A stretch of 64,000 bases of DNA from JBCCEJ01 sp039030335 (GTDB lineage Bacteria > Pseudomonadota > Gammaproteobacteria > HK1). The translations under genes were made by a program, and so were the position numbers. Positions 17,739 to 26,040 of this stretch are shown piece after piece (the first letter of the stretch is position 1; every line of letters begins with the position of its first letter). The DNA lies in contig JBCCEJ010000001.1 in NCBI GenBank assembly GCA_039030335.1, positions 62,001 to 126,000 of the forward strand, read 5' to 3'. The notes beneath the pieces were generated by a model. It was not told where the DNA came from. It searched no databases and worked only from the letters and a program-made list of their open reading frames with translations.

Positions 17739-18233
17739 TCAGGGTTCGCTTTCATCGGTGTAGGGACGGAGGCACGCGACGACTTCGTCGAGCAGTGCGT
17801 AGAGTTCCTCGAGCCGCGTGGTGCCCAACCGCTCGCTGAAGCTGCGGTAGATCGTCTCGGAGCGCGCCGCGCCAGCGTCCAACAGAGCCTGTCCGTCCGG
17901 TGCGATGCGAATGCGTACGCTGCGCAGGTCGTACGGGCTGGTCTGCCGTTCGATGAGCGCGCGGCTTTGCAAGCCTGTCAGAATGCGCGACAGGCTCGGC
18001 ATGCTGATGCACGTGTGATGCGCGAGCAGACTTGCGTTGCATTCGCCGAGTGCACTCAGAGCTCGCAGCACACGCCACTGTTGCTCGGTCACCTCAAGCG
18101 AGCGCAGATGCGGCCGGAACTCCTCCATGATCGCTTCGCGCGCGCGCAGCAACGCCATTGGCAGCGACTTCGAGAAGTCCCTTAGCGCGTCCTCATCGGG
18201 CCGATCGTCAGCGCTGCTCTTGGGATGCGGCAA
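17739..18233 (-). CDS. hpaR: MarR-family regulator, HpaR-like
   Basis: About 164 residues. The core (LPMALLRAREAIMEEFRP, LTEQQ-like VTEQQWRVLRAL, MPSLSRILTGLQSRALIERQ) closely resembles HpaR, the repressor of homoprotocatechuate degradation. I place the start at the TTG at 18233, one base after the TAG of the FAH gene; a TTG at 18269 or the internal ATG at 18158 are alternatives. The winged helix spans about 50-120. It sits between an HpaG-like gene and a transporter, with an HpaE-like gene divergent, so it is the likely regulator of this cluster and a candidate ligand of the dyad at 19157-19175. Confidence 0.8.
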   Translation of the reverse strand: MPHPKSSADDRPDEDALRDFSKSLPMALLRAREAIMEEFRPHLRSLEVTEQQWRVLRALSALGECNASLLAHHTCISMPSLSRILTGLQSRALIERQTSPYDLRSVRIRIAPDGQALLDAGAARSETIYRSFSERLGTTRLEELYALLDEVVACLRPYTDESEP

Positions 18234-18234
18234 A

Positions 18235-19086
18235 CTATTCGTCCGCAACCGGGTTCGACAATACGCCAACCCCGCTTACTTCGACTTCCAGCCGATCGCC
18301 CGGCACCAGGTAGCGCGGCGGGTCGAAACGGGCGCCGGCGCCTATGGGCGTGCCGGTGGCGATCACGTCTCCCGGTTTCAGTCGCGCGAACGTAGACAGG
18401 TAGGCAACCAGGTGCCGGAATGGAAAAGCGAGGTTTGCGGTCGTGTCGTGCTGGCGCTGTTCGCCGTTGACGCGTGTCGTCACCGTCAGATCGTCGAAAT
18501 TCGCGACCTCGTCGGCGGTCACCAGCCACGGCCCCAGGCTGCCGCTCCGCTCGAAGTTCTTACCTTGCGTGACATTGAATTTGCCGTGGCGGAGCCAGTC
18601 GCGGATGGTGCCTTCGTTCATGCAGGTGATGCCGGCGATGTGCGATTCCGCCTCATTCTCGGGAATGCGTCGTCCTTCTTTGCCGATCACGATCGCGATC
18701 TCGCCTTCGTAGTCGAGCTGCTCGGATTCGGGTGGCCGCACGATGGTCTCACCATGACCGACCAGTGAATCCGGTGCTCTGACGAATACACTCGGATACT
18801 TGGGCGCATCGCTCGCGTCTTTGTACTCGGCGTTGCGATTCATGTAATTGACGCCGATGCAGAAGATCTTCTCGGGGAATGGAATCGTGCGCGCGAGCGT
18901 CAGGTCAGCCAGTGCGTGGTCGGCATCGGCGTGCAGCTCCCGCACCTCGTCCAACCGGTTTTGCCGGAGCAGATCACGCAGGTCGGTGACGTCCGCGCCG
19001 AGGCGCGCGCCGAGGTCGACTACGCTGTCGCCATCGATGCGGCCGAAGCCGGCCTTGCCGTTCAGGGTATAACTCACGAGTCTCAT
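18235..19086 (-). CDS. fumarylacetoacetate hydrolase family protein (HpaG-like isomerase/decarboxylase)
   Basis: 283 residues from the ATG at 19086 (MRLVSYTLNG); the 60 extra upstream codons in the open frame belong to the promoter region. Typical FAH-family motifs: KIFCIGVNYMNRN, VRPPESEQLDYEGEIAIVIGKEG with the metal-binding Glu residues, and GDVIATGTPIGAG near the C-terminus. Relatives include HpaG (5-carboxymethyl-2-oxo-hex-3-ene-1,7-dioate decarboxylase/isomerase), acylpyruvases and ureidoglycolate lyase-like proteins. Pairing with an HpaE-like dehydrogenase and an HpaR-like regulator favours a meta-cleavage role. First gene of the three-gene leftward operon. Confidence 0.85.
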   Translation of the reverse strand: MRLVSYTLNGKAGFGRIDGDSVVDLGARLGADVTDLRDLLRQNRLDEVRELHADADHALADLTLARTIPFPEKIFCIGVNYMNRNAEYKDASDAPKYPSVFVRAPDSLVGHGETIVRPPESEQLDYEGEIAIVIGKEGRRIPENEAESHIAGITCMNEGTIRDWLRHGKFNVTQGKNFERSGSLGPWLVTADEVANFDDLTVTTRVNGEQRQHDTTANLAFPFRHLVAYLSTFARLKPGDVIATGTPIGAGARFDPPRYLVPGDRLEVEVSGVGVLSNPVADE

Positions 19087-19145
19087 GGTCTGTCTCCGCT
19101 GCGCGACCGTATCAGGGCGCTGCCAGCACGGCAGCGCATCAACAC

Positions 19146-19187
19146 TTGACCTGAAGATATTTAACATATCAATATTTGTCATCGCAA
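19146..19187. promoter_or_regulatory. divergent promoter region with a 19-bp imperfect dyad, candidate MarR operator
   Basis: An AT-rich island in otherwise GC-rich DNA. The dyad is ATATTTA-ACATA-TCAATAT (19157-19175), six of seven arm bases paired. Rightward, TTGACC (19146-19151) can act as -35 with a -10 inside the right arm; leftward, TTGCGA (19187-19182) is followed after 17 bases by TTAAAT. A repressor bound to the dyad would cover both promoters, as expected for a MarR protein encoded in the cluster. Confidence 0.5.
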
Positions 19188-19235
19188 CAAAATGTTGGCA
19201 TGCGCCAGGCGCGGTCAGGTTTGGAGGGAAATACG

Positions 19236-20756
19236 ATGTCCGAAGCGTTGCAGGCGAACCTTGCAAAGGTCGAGAAGCATCTGGCGCACTTTGCGCAAGC
19301 GCCGCTGGGTCATTTCATTGGCGGCAAGCCAGTGGAAGGTTCGGGCGAGGTGTTCGATAACCTTTGTCCGGTAGACAACAGCGTGCTGAATCAGGTGTCG
19401 GCCGGTACCGAAGCGGAGATCGACGACGCCTGCGGTGCCGCGGCCGACGCGTTTGACGACTGGCGCGGAGTATCAGGTGCCGCGCGGCGCAAGCTGTTGC
19501 ACAAAGTTGCCGATCTCATCGAGGCGCGCGCGGAAGAAATTGCGCTGGTCGAGTGCATGGACACCGGGCAGGCGCTGCGTTTCATGAGCAAAGCTGCCAT
19601 CCGCGGTGCGGAAAACTACCGTTTCTATGCCGACCGCGCGCCTGATGCCGCGAACGGTCTGTCATTGCCCGCCGCGGAGCACATGAACTATACGACGCGC
19701 CAGCCGATCGGACCGGTTGGGGTGATCACACCGTGGAACACGCCGTTCATGCTGTCGACGTGGAAGATCGCCCCGGCGTTGGCGGCTGGCTGCACGGTGG
19801 TTCACAAGCCAGCTGAGTGGAGCCCGCTGACCGCATCGTTGCTGACCGAGATCATGATGGAGGCCGGTTTGCCCGATGGCGTGGTCAACATGGTCAACGG
19901 TATCGGCGAAGGGGCCGGTAGGGCGCTGACGGAGCATCCGGCCATCCGGGCGGTCGCGTTCGTGGGTGAGTCGTCGACCGGTTCGGCCATCATGGCTCAA
20001 GGTGCGGAGACGCTTAAGCGCGTACATTTCGAGCTCGGCGGCAAGAATCCGGTCATCGTGTTCGAAGACGCCGACCTCGACCGGGCCCTGGATGCGGCCA
20101 CCTTCATGATCTTCAGTCTGAATGGCGAGCGCTGTACGTCATCCAGCCGTCTGCTGGTCGCGCGGCCCGTCTACGACGAATTCATCGCGCGGGTGGCGGA
20201 GCGCGCGAAGAACATCAAAGTGGGTCATCCGCTCGACCCGGCGACCGAAGTTGGCCCCCTCATCCATCCGCGCCACCTCGACAAGGTGCTCGGCTACATG
20301 GATATCGCCCGTGATGACGGCGTGACCATCAGCGCCGGCGGCGGGCAGCCGGCCGGCATGACAGCGGGCAATTTCGTCGCGCCCACCCTGTTCAGCGCGG
20401 CCGATACCGACATGCGCGTGTCTCAGGAGGAGATTTTCGGACCCGTACTGACAGCGATCCCGTTTGATTCAGAAGCGGAAGCTGTGCAGATTGCAAACGA
20501 TGTCCGGTACGGCCTGGCAGGATATCTGTGGACCGCGGACGTCGGCCGGGCGCACCGCGTCGCGCAGGCACTGGACGCCGGCATGATCTGGGTGAACTCC
20601 GAAAACAACCGGCACCTGCCAGCCCCGTTTGGCGGCATGAAAGCGTCCGGCATCGGGCGTGACGGGGGCGACTACAGCTTCGAGTTCTATATGGAGCAGA
20701 AGAACATCTGCGTCGCGCTCGGCGGGCACAAGGTGCCGAGTCTGGGCAAAGCCTGA
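19236..20756 (+). CDS. hpaE: aldehyde dehydrogenase, HpaE-like (carboxymethyl-hydroxymuconic semialdehyde dehydrogenase)
   Basis: 506 residues from the ATG at 19236, seven bases after GGAGGG (19223-19228). All catalytic residues of the NAD-dependent aldehyde dehydrogenase family are present: N168 (PWNTP), E266 (HFELGGKNP) and the nucleophile C300 (NGERCTSSSR). The GERC motif, the NYTTRQPIGPVGVITPWN stretch and the length resemble HpaE and related muconic/hydroxymethyl semialdehyde dehydrogenases. It oxidises an aldehyde intermediate to the acid. It is divergent from the HpaG/HpaR-like operon across the dyad-containing promoter region. A gene for ring cleavage (HpaD) is absent, so the pathway may be different or dispersed. 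Confidence 0.85.
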   Translation: MSEALQANLAKVEKHLAHFAQAPLGHFIGGKPVEGSGEVFDNLCPVDNSVLNQVSAGTEAEIDDACGAAADAFDDWRGVSGAARRKLLHKVADLIEARAEEIALVECMDTGQALRFMSKAAIRGAENYRFYADRAPDAANGLSLPAAEHMNYTTRQPIGPVGVITPWNTPFMLSTWKIAPALAAGCTVVHKPAEWSPLTASLLTEIMMEAGLPDGVVNMVNGIGEGAGRALTEHPAIRAVAFVGESSTGSAIMAQGAETLKRVHFELGGKNPVIVFEDADLDRALDAATFMIFSLNGERCTSSSRLLVARPVYDEFIARVAERAKNIKVGHPLDPATEVGPLIHPRHLDKVLGYMDIARDDGVTISAGGGQPAGMTAGNFVAPTLFSAADTDMRVSQEEIFGPVLTAIPFDSEAEAVQIANDVRYGLAGYLWTADVGRAHRVAQALDAGMIWVNSENNRHLPAPFGGMKASGIGRDGGDYSFEFYMEQKNICVALGGHKVPSLGKA

Positions 20757-20873
20757 ACGGCGGGTCCGGGCTGCGCTGACAAGTCGCGCCTTGCAGGTCC
20801 TGGCGGATGCGGGAACGGTTATCGGGGCGCGGCCGAACCGGCGAGACGAAGGTAAACGGGGGTCAGTAGCACT

Positions 20874-22487
20874 ATGGCGGCAGCATCAGGTTCTGGCAGC
20901 GCGGGTTCCGGCCCGCGCACGGCCCGTAACATCCTCTTCATCATGTGCGACCAGCTGCGGTGGGACTATCTGGGCCATGCCGGGCACCCTTACCTGGACA
21001 CGCCAACTATCGACGCGCTGGCCGCGCGCGGCGTCGCGTTCGAGCGGGCGTTCGTGCAGGCGCCGGTGTGCGGCGGGTCGCGCATGTGTTTCTACACCGG
21101 CCGCTACGGCACCACGCACGGTTCGCATTACAACAACTTTCCGCTGCGGGTGGACGAATGGATGCTGGGCGACTATCTGCGACCGCTCGGCGTGCGCACG
21201 GTGCTGTCCGGAAAAACGCATTTCCAACCGGATATAGACACTATCAAGCGCCTCGGCATCGATCCGGAATCCGAGATGGGCAGGCATCTGAGGCAGGGCG
21301 GATTCGAAATTCATGAATGGGATGATGGTCTGCACCCCGATCCGTCGCTAAACCGTGAACAGCCATACCTCGTTTATTTGCGCGAACTCGGCTACGACAG
21401 CGAGAACCCGTGGCACGACTTTGCCAACTCGGCGGAAGGTCCAGATGGCGAGGTGCTGAGCGGATGGCACATGCGTTATGCCCGCCTGCCGGCGCGGGTC
21501 AAGGAAGAGCATTCCGAAACACCGTACATGACCAACAAGTGCATGGAACTCATCGATGAGCTGGGCGAAACGCCCTGGTGTATTCATCTCAGCTACATCA
21601 AGCCGCACTGGCCGTACGTCGCGCCGGCGCCATATCACGCCCTCTACGACAACGCGCAGGTTTTGCCTCCGAACCGCACCGACGCCGAACGCGACGATCC
21701 GCACCCGGTGATGGCAGCGTTCATGAAGCACGGCGAGAGCGCGTGTTTTGCCGAAGACGAGTGCCGTGAGACCGTGATCCCGACTTACATGGGCTTGATT
21801 CGCCAGATCGATGATCACCTCGGCCGGCTGATGACGTTCCTCGAAGAGCGCGGCCGTCTGGACGATACGATGATCGTGTTCACGAGCGACCACGGCGACT
21901 ATCTGGGCGATCACTGGCTCGGTGAGAAAGACCTCTTCCACGAAGAGATCGTGCGCGTGCCCATGATCATCGTCGATCCATCGGCTGATGCCGACGCGAC
22001 GCGGGGCACCCGATCCAGCGCGCTCGTCGAGTCGATCGATCTGATTCCGACTTTTATCGACCGCCTCGGCGGTGACATCCCCACGCATCGCCTCGAAGGA
22101 CGGTCTCTGATGCCCTGGCTACGGGGCGAGCAACCGGACGCGTGGCGCGATACGGTGTTTTGCGATGGTGATTTTTCGGTGCGCACGGCGCGCTGGGAAC
22201 TCGAGCTTGAACCGGTCGAGGCGCGCGGCTTCATGGCGCGTACGGAACGCTACAAGTACGTCGAGTTCATCAAGCATCCGCCGCAGCTGTTCGACCTGGA
22301 AAACGATCCGCACGAGCTTCACGACCTGGGACGCGATCCCGCTTACGCAGCGGTGCGCGCAGACATGCATGAGCGGTTGTTCAGGTGGTTCCGCGGCCGG
22401 CGGCTGCGCACCACGCGCAGCGAAGCTTTCCTCGACAAGGCGACTGGCGGCGCACCCCGGCGGGGCATTCATTTTGGAGTCTGGTAG
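20874..22487 (+). CDS. type I sulfatase / phosphonate monoester hydrolase-like enzyme with a C-G-G-S-R active site
   Basis: 537 residues. Alkaline-phosphatase-superfamily fold with metal ligands D26 (IMCDQLRWD), D339-H340 (FTSDHGDYLGDH) and K352 (GEKDLFHEE). The IKPHWPYVAPAPYH stretch (about 242-255) is typical of the choline-sulfatase/phosphonate monoester hydrolase branch. The residue converted to formylglycine in the family would be C66, but the motif reads CGGSRMCFYTGR, with Gly in place of the usual Pro of CxPxR. No signal peptide is visible, so it acts in the cytoplasm. It directly precedes a sulfotransferase gene with no gap. No genuine formylglycine-generating enzyme is present in the window. 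Confidence 0.85.
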   Translation: MAAASGSGSAGSGPRTARNILFIMCDQLRWDYLGHAGHPYLDTPTIDALAARGVAFERAFVQAPVCGGSRMCFYTGRYGTTHGSHYNNFPLRVDEWMLGDYLRPLGVRTVLSGKTHFQPDIDTIKRLGIDPESEMGRHLRQGGFEIHEWDDGLHPDPSLNREQPYLVYLRELGYDSENPWHDFANSAEGPDGEVLSGWHMRYARLPARVKEEHSETPYMTNKCMELIDELGETPWCIHLSYIKPHWPYVAPAPYHALYDNAQVLPPNRTDAERDDPHPVMAAFMKHGESACFAEDECRETVIPTYMGLIRQIDDHLGRLMTFLEERGRLDDTMIVFTSDHGDYLGDHWLGEKDLFHEEIVRVPMIIVDPSADADATRGTRSSALVESIDLIPTFIDRLGGDIPTHRLEGRSLMPWLRGEQPDAWRDTVFCDGDFSVRTARWELELEPVEARGFMARTERYKYVEFIKHPPQLFDLENDPHELHDLGRDPAYAAVRADMHERLFRWFRGRRLRTTRSEAFLDKATGGAPRRGIHFGVW

Positions 22488-23384
22488 ATGACCGGTGAGC
22501 TTTCTCGTGCGACCGACATCGCAGGCGTGCACGCCCGCAACGGGCGGCTCTTCACGGCTGAAAGCCGGGAGGCTGGCAACGCCTATCGGGCGAACCCAGA
22601 TGACGTCATCATCGCAACGTATCCGAAATGCGGTACTACGTTGATGCAGCAGATCGCTCACGGTCTGCGCACGCGAGGTGATATGGATTTCGGCGAGATC
22701 ACCGAGGTCGTGCCCTGGCTCGAGACGTCTCTGGACATGGGTGTCGATGTCTACGCTGAGCAAAAAGCGTGGCCGAAGACCTTCAAATCACATCAGAGTT
22801 GGGAAGAGGTGCCGAAGGGTGCGCGGTACATCTACGTCATCCGCGATCCGAAGGACGCCGCGGTGTCGTTCTATCACTTCTACGACGGCTGGGTTTTCGA
22901 GCCGGGTAGCATCGACCTGGACACGTTCATCGAAGAGTTCGTACTGAAGGGCACGCGCTCGGGACGTTACGCCGCGCACCTCACCTCGTGGTGGCACAAA
23001 CGTAATGACGCGGACACATTGATGCTGTGTTTTGAGGACATCACACGGAATCTGGCCGCGACGGCGGAACTGGTCTGCCGCTTCATGGGCCTTGAACCCG
23101 ATGCCGAACGGCTGGCGATCGCAACGCACCAGAGCTCCATCGATTTCATGCGCGCGCACAAAACCAAATACGACGACCATCCGATCCGGCTCGCGCGCAA
23201 CGTGTACGCCGGACTGCCGTCGGACGCTTCGAGTTCGAAAGTACGTGAGGGCGCGACCGGTGGGCACCGCGAGATGCGTGCCGACCTGCTGGCGCGCTTC
23301 GATGCGATCTGGACCGATGAGATCGCGCCAAAGACGGGTCACGCAGACTACGCTTCGCTCCGCAGCGAACTGCGTCGCTTCTAG
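22488..23384 (+). CDS. PAPS-dependent sulfotransferase domain protein
   Basis: 298 residues, the size of cytosolic sulfotransferases (SULT type). Seen: the 5'-phosphosulfate loop YPKCGTT (45-51), the K100-S-H102 pair that corresponds to the catalytic His region, and the 3'-phosphate-binding IRDPKDAAVSFYHFY (118-132). It would move a sulfuryl group from PAPS to a hydroxyl or amine acceptor. The ATG abuts the stop codon of the sulfatase gene (TAGATG), so both are made together: one enzyme adds sulfate and one probably removes it. The acceptor is unknown. Confidence 0.88.
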   Translation: MTGELSRATDIAGVHARNGRLFTAESREAGNAYRANPDDVIIATYPKCGTTLMQQIAHGLRTRGDMDFGEITEVVPWLETSLDMGVDVYAEQKAWPKTFKSHQSWEEVPKGARYIYVIRDPKDAAVSFYHFYDGWVFEPGSIDLDTFIEEFVLKGTRSGRYAAHLTSWWHKRNDADTLMLCFEDITRNLAATAELVCRFMGLEPDAERLAIATHQSSIDFMRAHKTKYDDHPIRLARNVYAGLPSDASSSKVREGATGGHREMRADLLARFDAIWTDEIAPKTGHADYASLRSELRRF

Positions 23385-23435
23385 AGGCTCCGTTGCCGGG
23401 ATCCGGTCGGGTCAATCACGGTTCGACAGCCCCGG

Positions 23436-24317
23436 TTATCCCGGCCCTCGCCAAAGGCGGTTCACAAGCGTCGGCAACAGAGCGCCGGAGAGTGACAGCG
23501 AGATCGCGAGCAGGATCCATCCATTCACCGGCTCGCTAAAGACGATCGTCGCGATCACTGCGCCGATGGGGCCCGAGAGCGGCGCGAACAATGAGATCCG
23601 CCCGATCGGCATTGTCTGCATTGCGTAGTTGTAAAGAAAAAATGGTCCGGCCGTGGTGATGATGAGCAGCGCGAAGACCGGCGCCGCGCTCAGCGGCACG
23701 GCCGCCAGCAAACCGGATTCCGGCAGGTTCATCAGCAGATAGCCGCCCGCCAGGATCGAAGCGGTGACCATTTGATAACTCGTGGTCAGGAGTGGATTCT
23801 GTTCGGCCTTGGCCACCGTGCGCGCCAGCATCTGATTGATACTGGCAGCGCCTACCGCGCAAACGAGCAGCAGATCGCCATACAGCGTGCCAGTGCCGTC
23901 GCTTTGCTTGGTCGCGAACAGCAAAAGGGTGCCGCCGACCGCCAGCACGGCCCCGACGGCGACACTGCGCTGGATCGGTTCACCCAAGAACAGGCGGCCC
24001 AACAGCGGTTGCGTAACCGGCAGGATGCCCCATACGACCGCGGCGTTTACGGCACTGGTGTGGGCGATGCCGGTCATGATGAAGAAAGTCACGAGAGCCG
24101 GTTCCAGCACGCCCATCAGCAGCGGCTTGCGGCTTCGCAACCGGTAATCGCGGCGCAGTATGACGAATCCGATAAGCCACAGCAGCAAGGCTGCGCCAAT
24201 GATGCGAAACGCGACCCCTTCAGGCACGCTGATGTACGCGAGCGCCGTCTTGCTGGCCGAGGCTGAGCTCGCCCACAGCATGATGGCGCCCAGCATTGCG
24301 AGCGTTGCCTTGTACAT
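23436..24317 (-). CDS. DMT superfamily transporter (EamA)
   Basis: 293 residues from the ATG at 24317 (MYKATLAMLGAIMLWASSA), about ten helices in two EamA repeats; RDYRLRSRKPL marks a cytoplasmic loop between helices two and three. The longer open frame upstream includes 29 codons lacking membrane character. It follows the MhpD-type hydratase gene by 49 bases on the same strand, so it may export or import the hydratase's substrate class. Confidence 0.87.
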   Translation of the reverse strand: MYKATLAMLGAIMLWASSASASKTALAYISVPEGVAFRIIGAALLLWLIGFVILRRDYRLRSRKPLLMGVLEPALVTFFIMTGIAHTSAVNAAVVWGILPVTQPLLGRLFLGEPIQRSVAVGAVLAVGGTLLLFATKQSDGTGTLYGDLLLVCAVGAASINQMLARTVAKAEQNPLLTTSYQMVTASILAGGYLLMNLPESGLLAAVPLSAAPVFALLIITTAGPFFLYNYAMQTMPIGRISLFAPLSGPIGAVIATIVFSEPVNGWILLAISLSLSGALLPTLVNRLWRGPG

Positions 24318-24366
24318 GCGAGTGTCGCCCTTTGCGAGTAATTTTCTGGCCGCTGCGCGTTTTTGC

Positions 24367-25176
24367 TCAGACGACGTCGATGCGGACTGTGGGCAAGCCG
24401 TCAAACTGCGCGGTCACCGTATCGCCGGCGGCCGGGTAGATGGTTTTGACGACGCTGCCGAGGGTAAGCAATTCGCCCGCTCTAAGCGGGCAGCCCACCG
24501 CGCACGCGTGGTTTGCGAGCCAGGCCAGTGCCCTGAGCGGAGCGCCCAGAATGGCCGCCCCCGAGCCCGTGTGCTCAGGCGCTGCACCATTCAGCGCAAA
24601 GCCGCCCCGAAGCTGGCCCAGCTCGGGCAGATCCGCGAATCGCACCGGCTCGCCGATCACCGCGCCAGCTGAGAAGAAATCGTCGGCGGTCAGCGACGGC
24701 GCACCCGCCAGTTCGAAATCCACAAAACGGTGTTCGACCACTTCGACCGACGCGTAGACACAATCGACAGCGGATTCGACGTGCATGGCGTCGAATGGTT
24801 CGGGGCCCGCCTCCAGATCGTACGCAAGCGACACCGCCAACTCACATTCGAGACCGAGCTGCAGGTACTCGGCGGCCACCAGTCGCGCATGCTCGCGTCG
24901 GATCTGGTTGGCGTAGAGCCGTCCCGCACAGGGATGGCCGATGCCGAGGTACGCCTGCATGACCTCTGTCGTGCAACCAATCTTCCAACCCGCTGTCCTA
25001 CCGGCGGGTCCGTTTGCAAGCCGGCGGCTGAGTTCGCTCTGGATGGCGTAAGCGTCGTCGAGAGTGGCCGGCCGGCACTCAGCTGGCAATTCGCGGAGCG
25101 GCGCACGGGCCCCGACGGCGCCCGTGCGCAACTGCTCCAACATCGTGGCGGCAGTAGCAATAGCGGAATCCAACAT
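24367..25176 (-). CDS. 2-keto-4-pentenoate hydratase family protein (MhpD-like), second copy
   Basis: 269 residues of the same family as the protein at 660-1439. It has AGWKIGCTTEVMQAYLGI (about 60-77), the LECELAVSLAYDL acidic stretch (about 100) and ALAWLANHAC near 215. Sequence match to the first copy is only moderate, so it is an old paralogue or an independent acquisition and not a recent duplication. It heads a two-gene operon with an EamA transporter. The hydratase/decarboxylase role is expected from family; specificity is open. Confidence 0.83.
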   Translation of the reverse strand: MLDSAIATAATMLEQLRTGAVGARAPLRELPAECRPATLDDAYAIQSELSRRLANGPAGRTAGWKIGCTTEVMQAYLGIGHPCAGRLYANQIRREHARLVAAEYLQLGLECELAVSLAYDLEAGPEPFDAMHVESAVDCVYASVEVVEHRFVDFELAGAPSLTADDFFSAGAVIGEPVRFADLPELGQLRGGFALNGAAPEHTGSGAAILGAPLRALAWLANHACAVGCPLRAGELLTLGSVVKTIYPAAGDTVTAQFDGLPTVRIDVV

Positions 25177-25292
25177 ACGGACTCAAGGACTGATGCGAAG
25201 CGGGCGGTTAACCCGTTGGTGATATCATTATCGCCGACTATCCGTGCCGCCACAGGCACTACGGGGCCAGTGCCCCAGACACGAATTTCAAC

Positions 25293-25811
25293 ATGCGCAA
25301 ACTGGCGGGTATCGTGGGCGCCATCTGGGGTCTGGGGGCTGTCGTATGCATGCTCGGCTATGCGTGCGTGCGTCTGTCCGCGGTGTCGATCGAAGCGTTC
25401 GACATGTCATGGCACCCCTGGCACTGGCTCGTGCTACTCGTCAATACCGCCTTCATGCTGCACGCGGAAGGGTATAAGGGGTTTCAGCAGGGATTTGCTC
25501 CACGCGTGGTCGCCCGGGCGCGGCATATCGTGAACTCGCCGACTGCGCTGACCGTCGTCCTCGCGCCGCTCTTTTGCATGAGCTTTTTCAGCGCCACCCG
25601 CCACCGCCTTCTCGTGTCCTATGGGCTCACCACCATGATCATCTCCATGGTGCTGGTATTCGAGTACATTCCTCAGCCGCTTCGCGGCATCCTGGATGTC
25701 GGCGTCGTCGCTGGTCTGGTGTGGGGACTTGCGAGCATCGGCACTTTCATAGCCCGCGCGCTTAGCGGCCGGGATCGCGACGTATCGCCGGAGTTGCCAC
25801 AGACCGCCTGA
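25293..25811 (+). CDS. multi-pass membrane protein of unknown function
   Basis: 172 residues with four hydrophobic segments (about 3-28, 42-60, 85-107 and 108-155 in two parts). Conserved-looking features are WHPWHWLVLLVNTAFMLHAEGYKGFQ (about 40-65), with several Trp/His/Glu residues at the membrane edge, and VLVFEYIPQP. I do not recognise the family. The genes on either side have no clear link: a hydratase on the opposite strand and a PhnD-like protein 229 bases downstream. Confidence 0.6.
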   Translation: MRKLAGIVGAIWGLGAVVCMLGYACVRLSAVSIEAFDMSWHPWHWLVLLVNTAFMLHAEGYKGFQQGFAPRVVARARHIVNSPTALTVVLAPLFCMSFFSATRHRLLVSYGLTTMIISMVLVFEYIPQPLRGILDVGVVAGLVWGLASIGTFIARALSGRDRDVSPELPQTA

Positions 25812-25913
25812 ACGCGCCGATGCGTCGTGGCGCGCTGCACTCAGCGTGCCGGTGATGTGCGGCTGATTCTGTGACTCAGGTCCGGTCTGGATCGAGGATA
25901 AATGGTAAAAATG

Positions 25914-25931
25914 ATACTTTACTGATGACGT
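25914..25931. promoter_or_regulatory. AT-rich inverted repeat upstream of the PhnD-like/kinase pair
   Basis: GTAAA-AATGATAC-TTTAC lies in a short AT-rich patch of the 229-base gap before the PhnD-like gene. It could be an operator or part of a promoter for the sensor pair; nothing else in the gap looks coding. Confidence 0.25.
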
Positions 25932-26040
25932 CCGTCGACCTCGGCGTTCAACTTCGGGTGGAAGCTGACGAATACCGGTGAGACGCCGGTCATGCGGGAC
26001 CTGGCGGGGTTGATCGGACGTCGAAGAGAGTTCTTCTACC

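Noticed and set aside
25930..26040. Sequence around CCGGTGAGACGCCGGTCATGCGGGAC resembles parts of a cobalamin riboswitch
   Set aside because: The conserved GGGAA and other core elements are missing and the downstream gene has no B12 connection; only a 5-bp hairpin (ACCGG/CCGGT) is supported.
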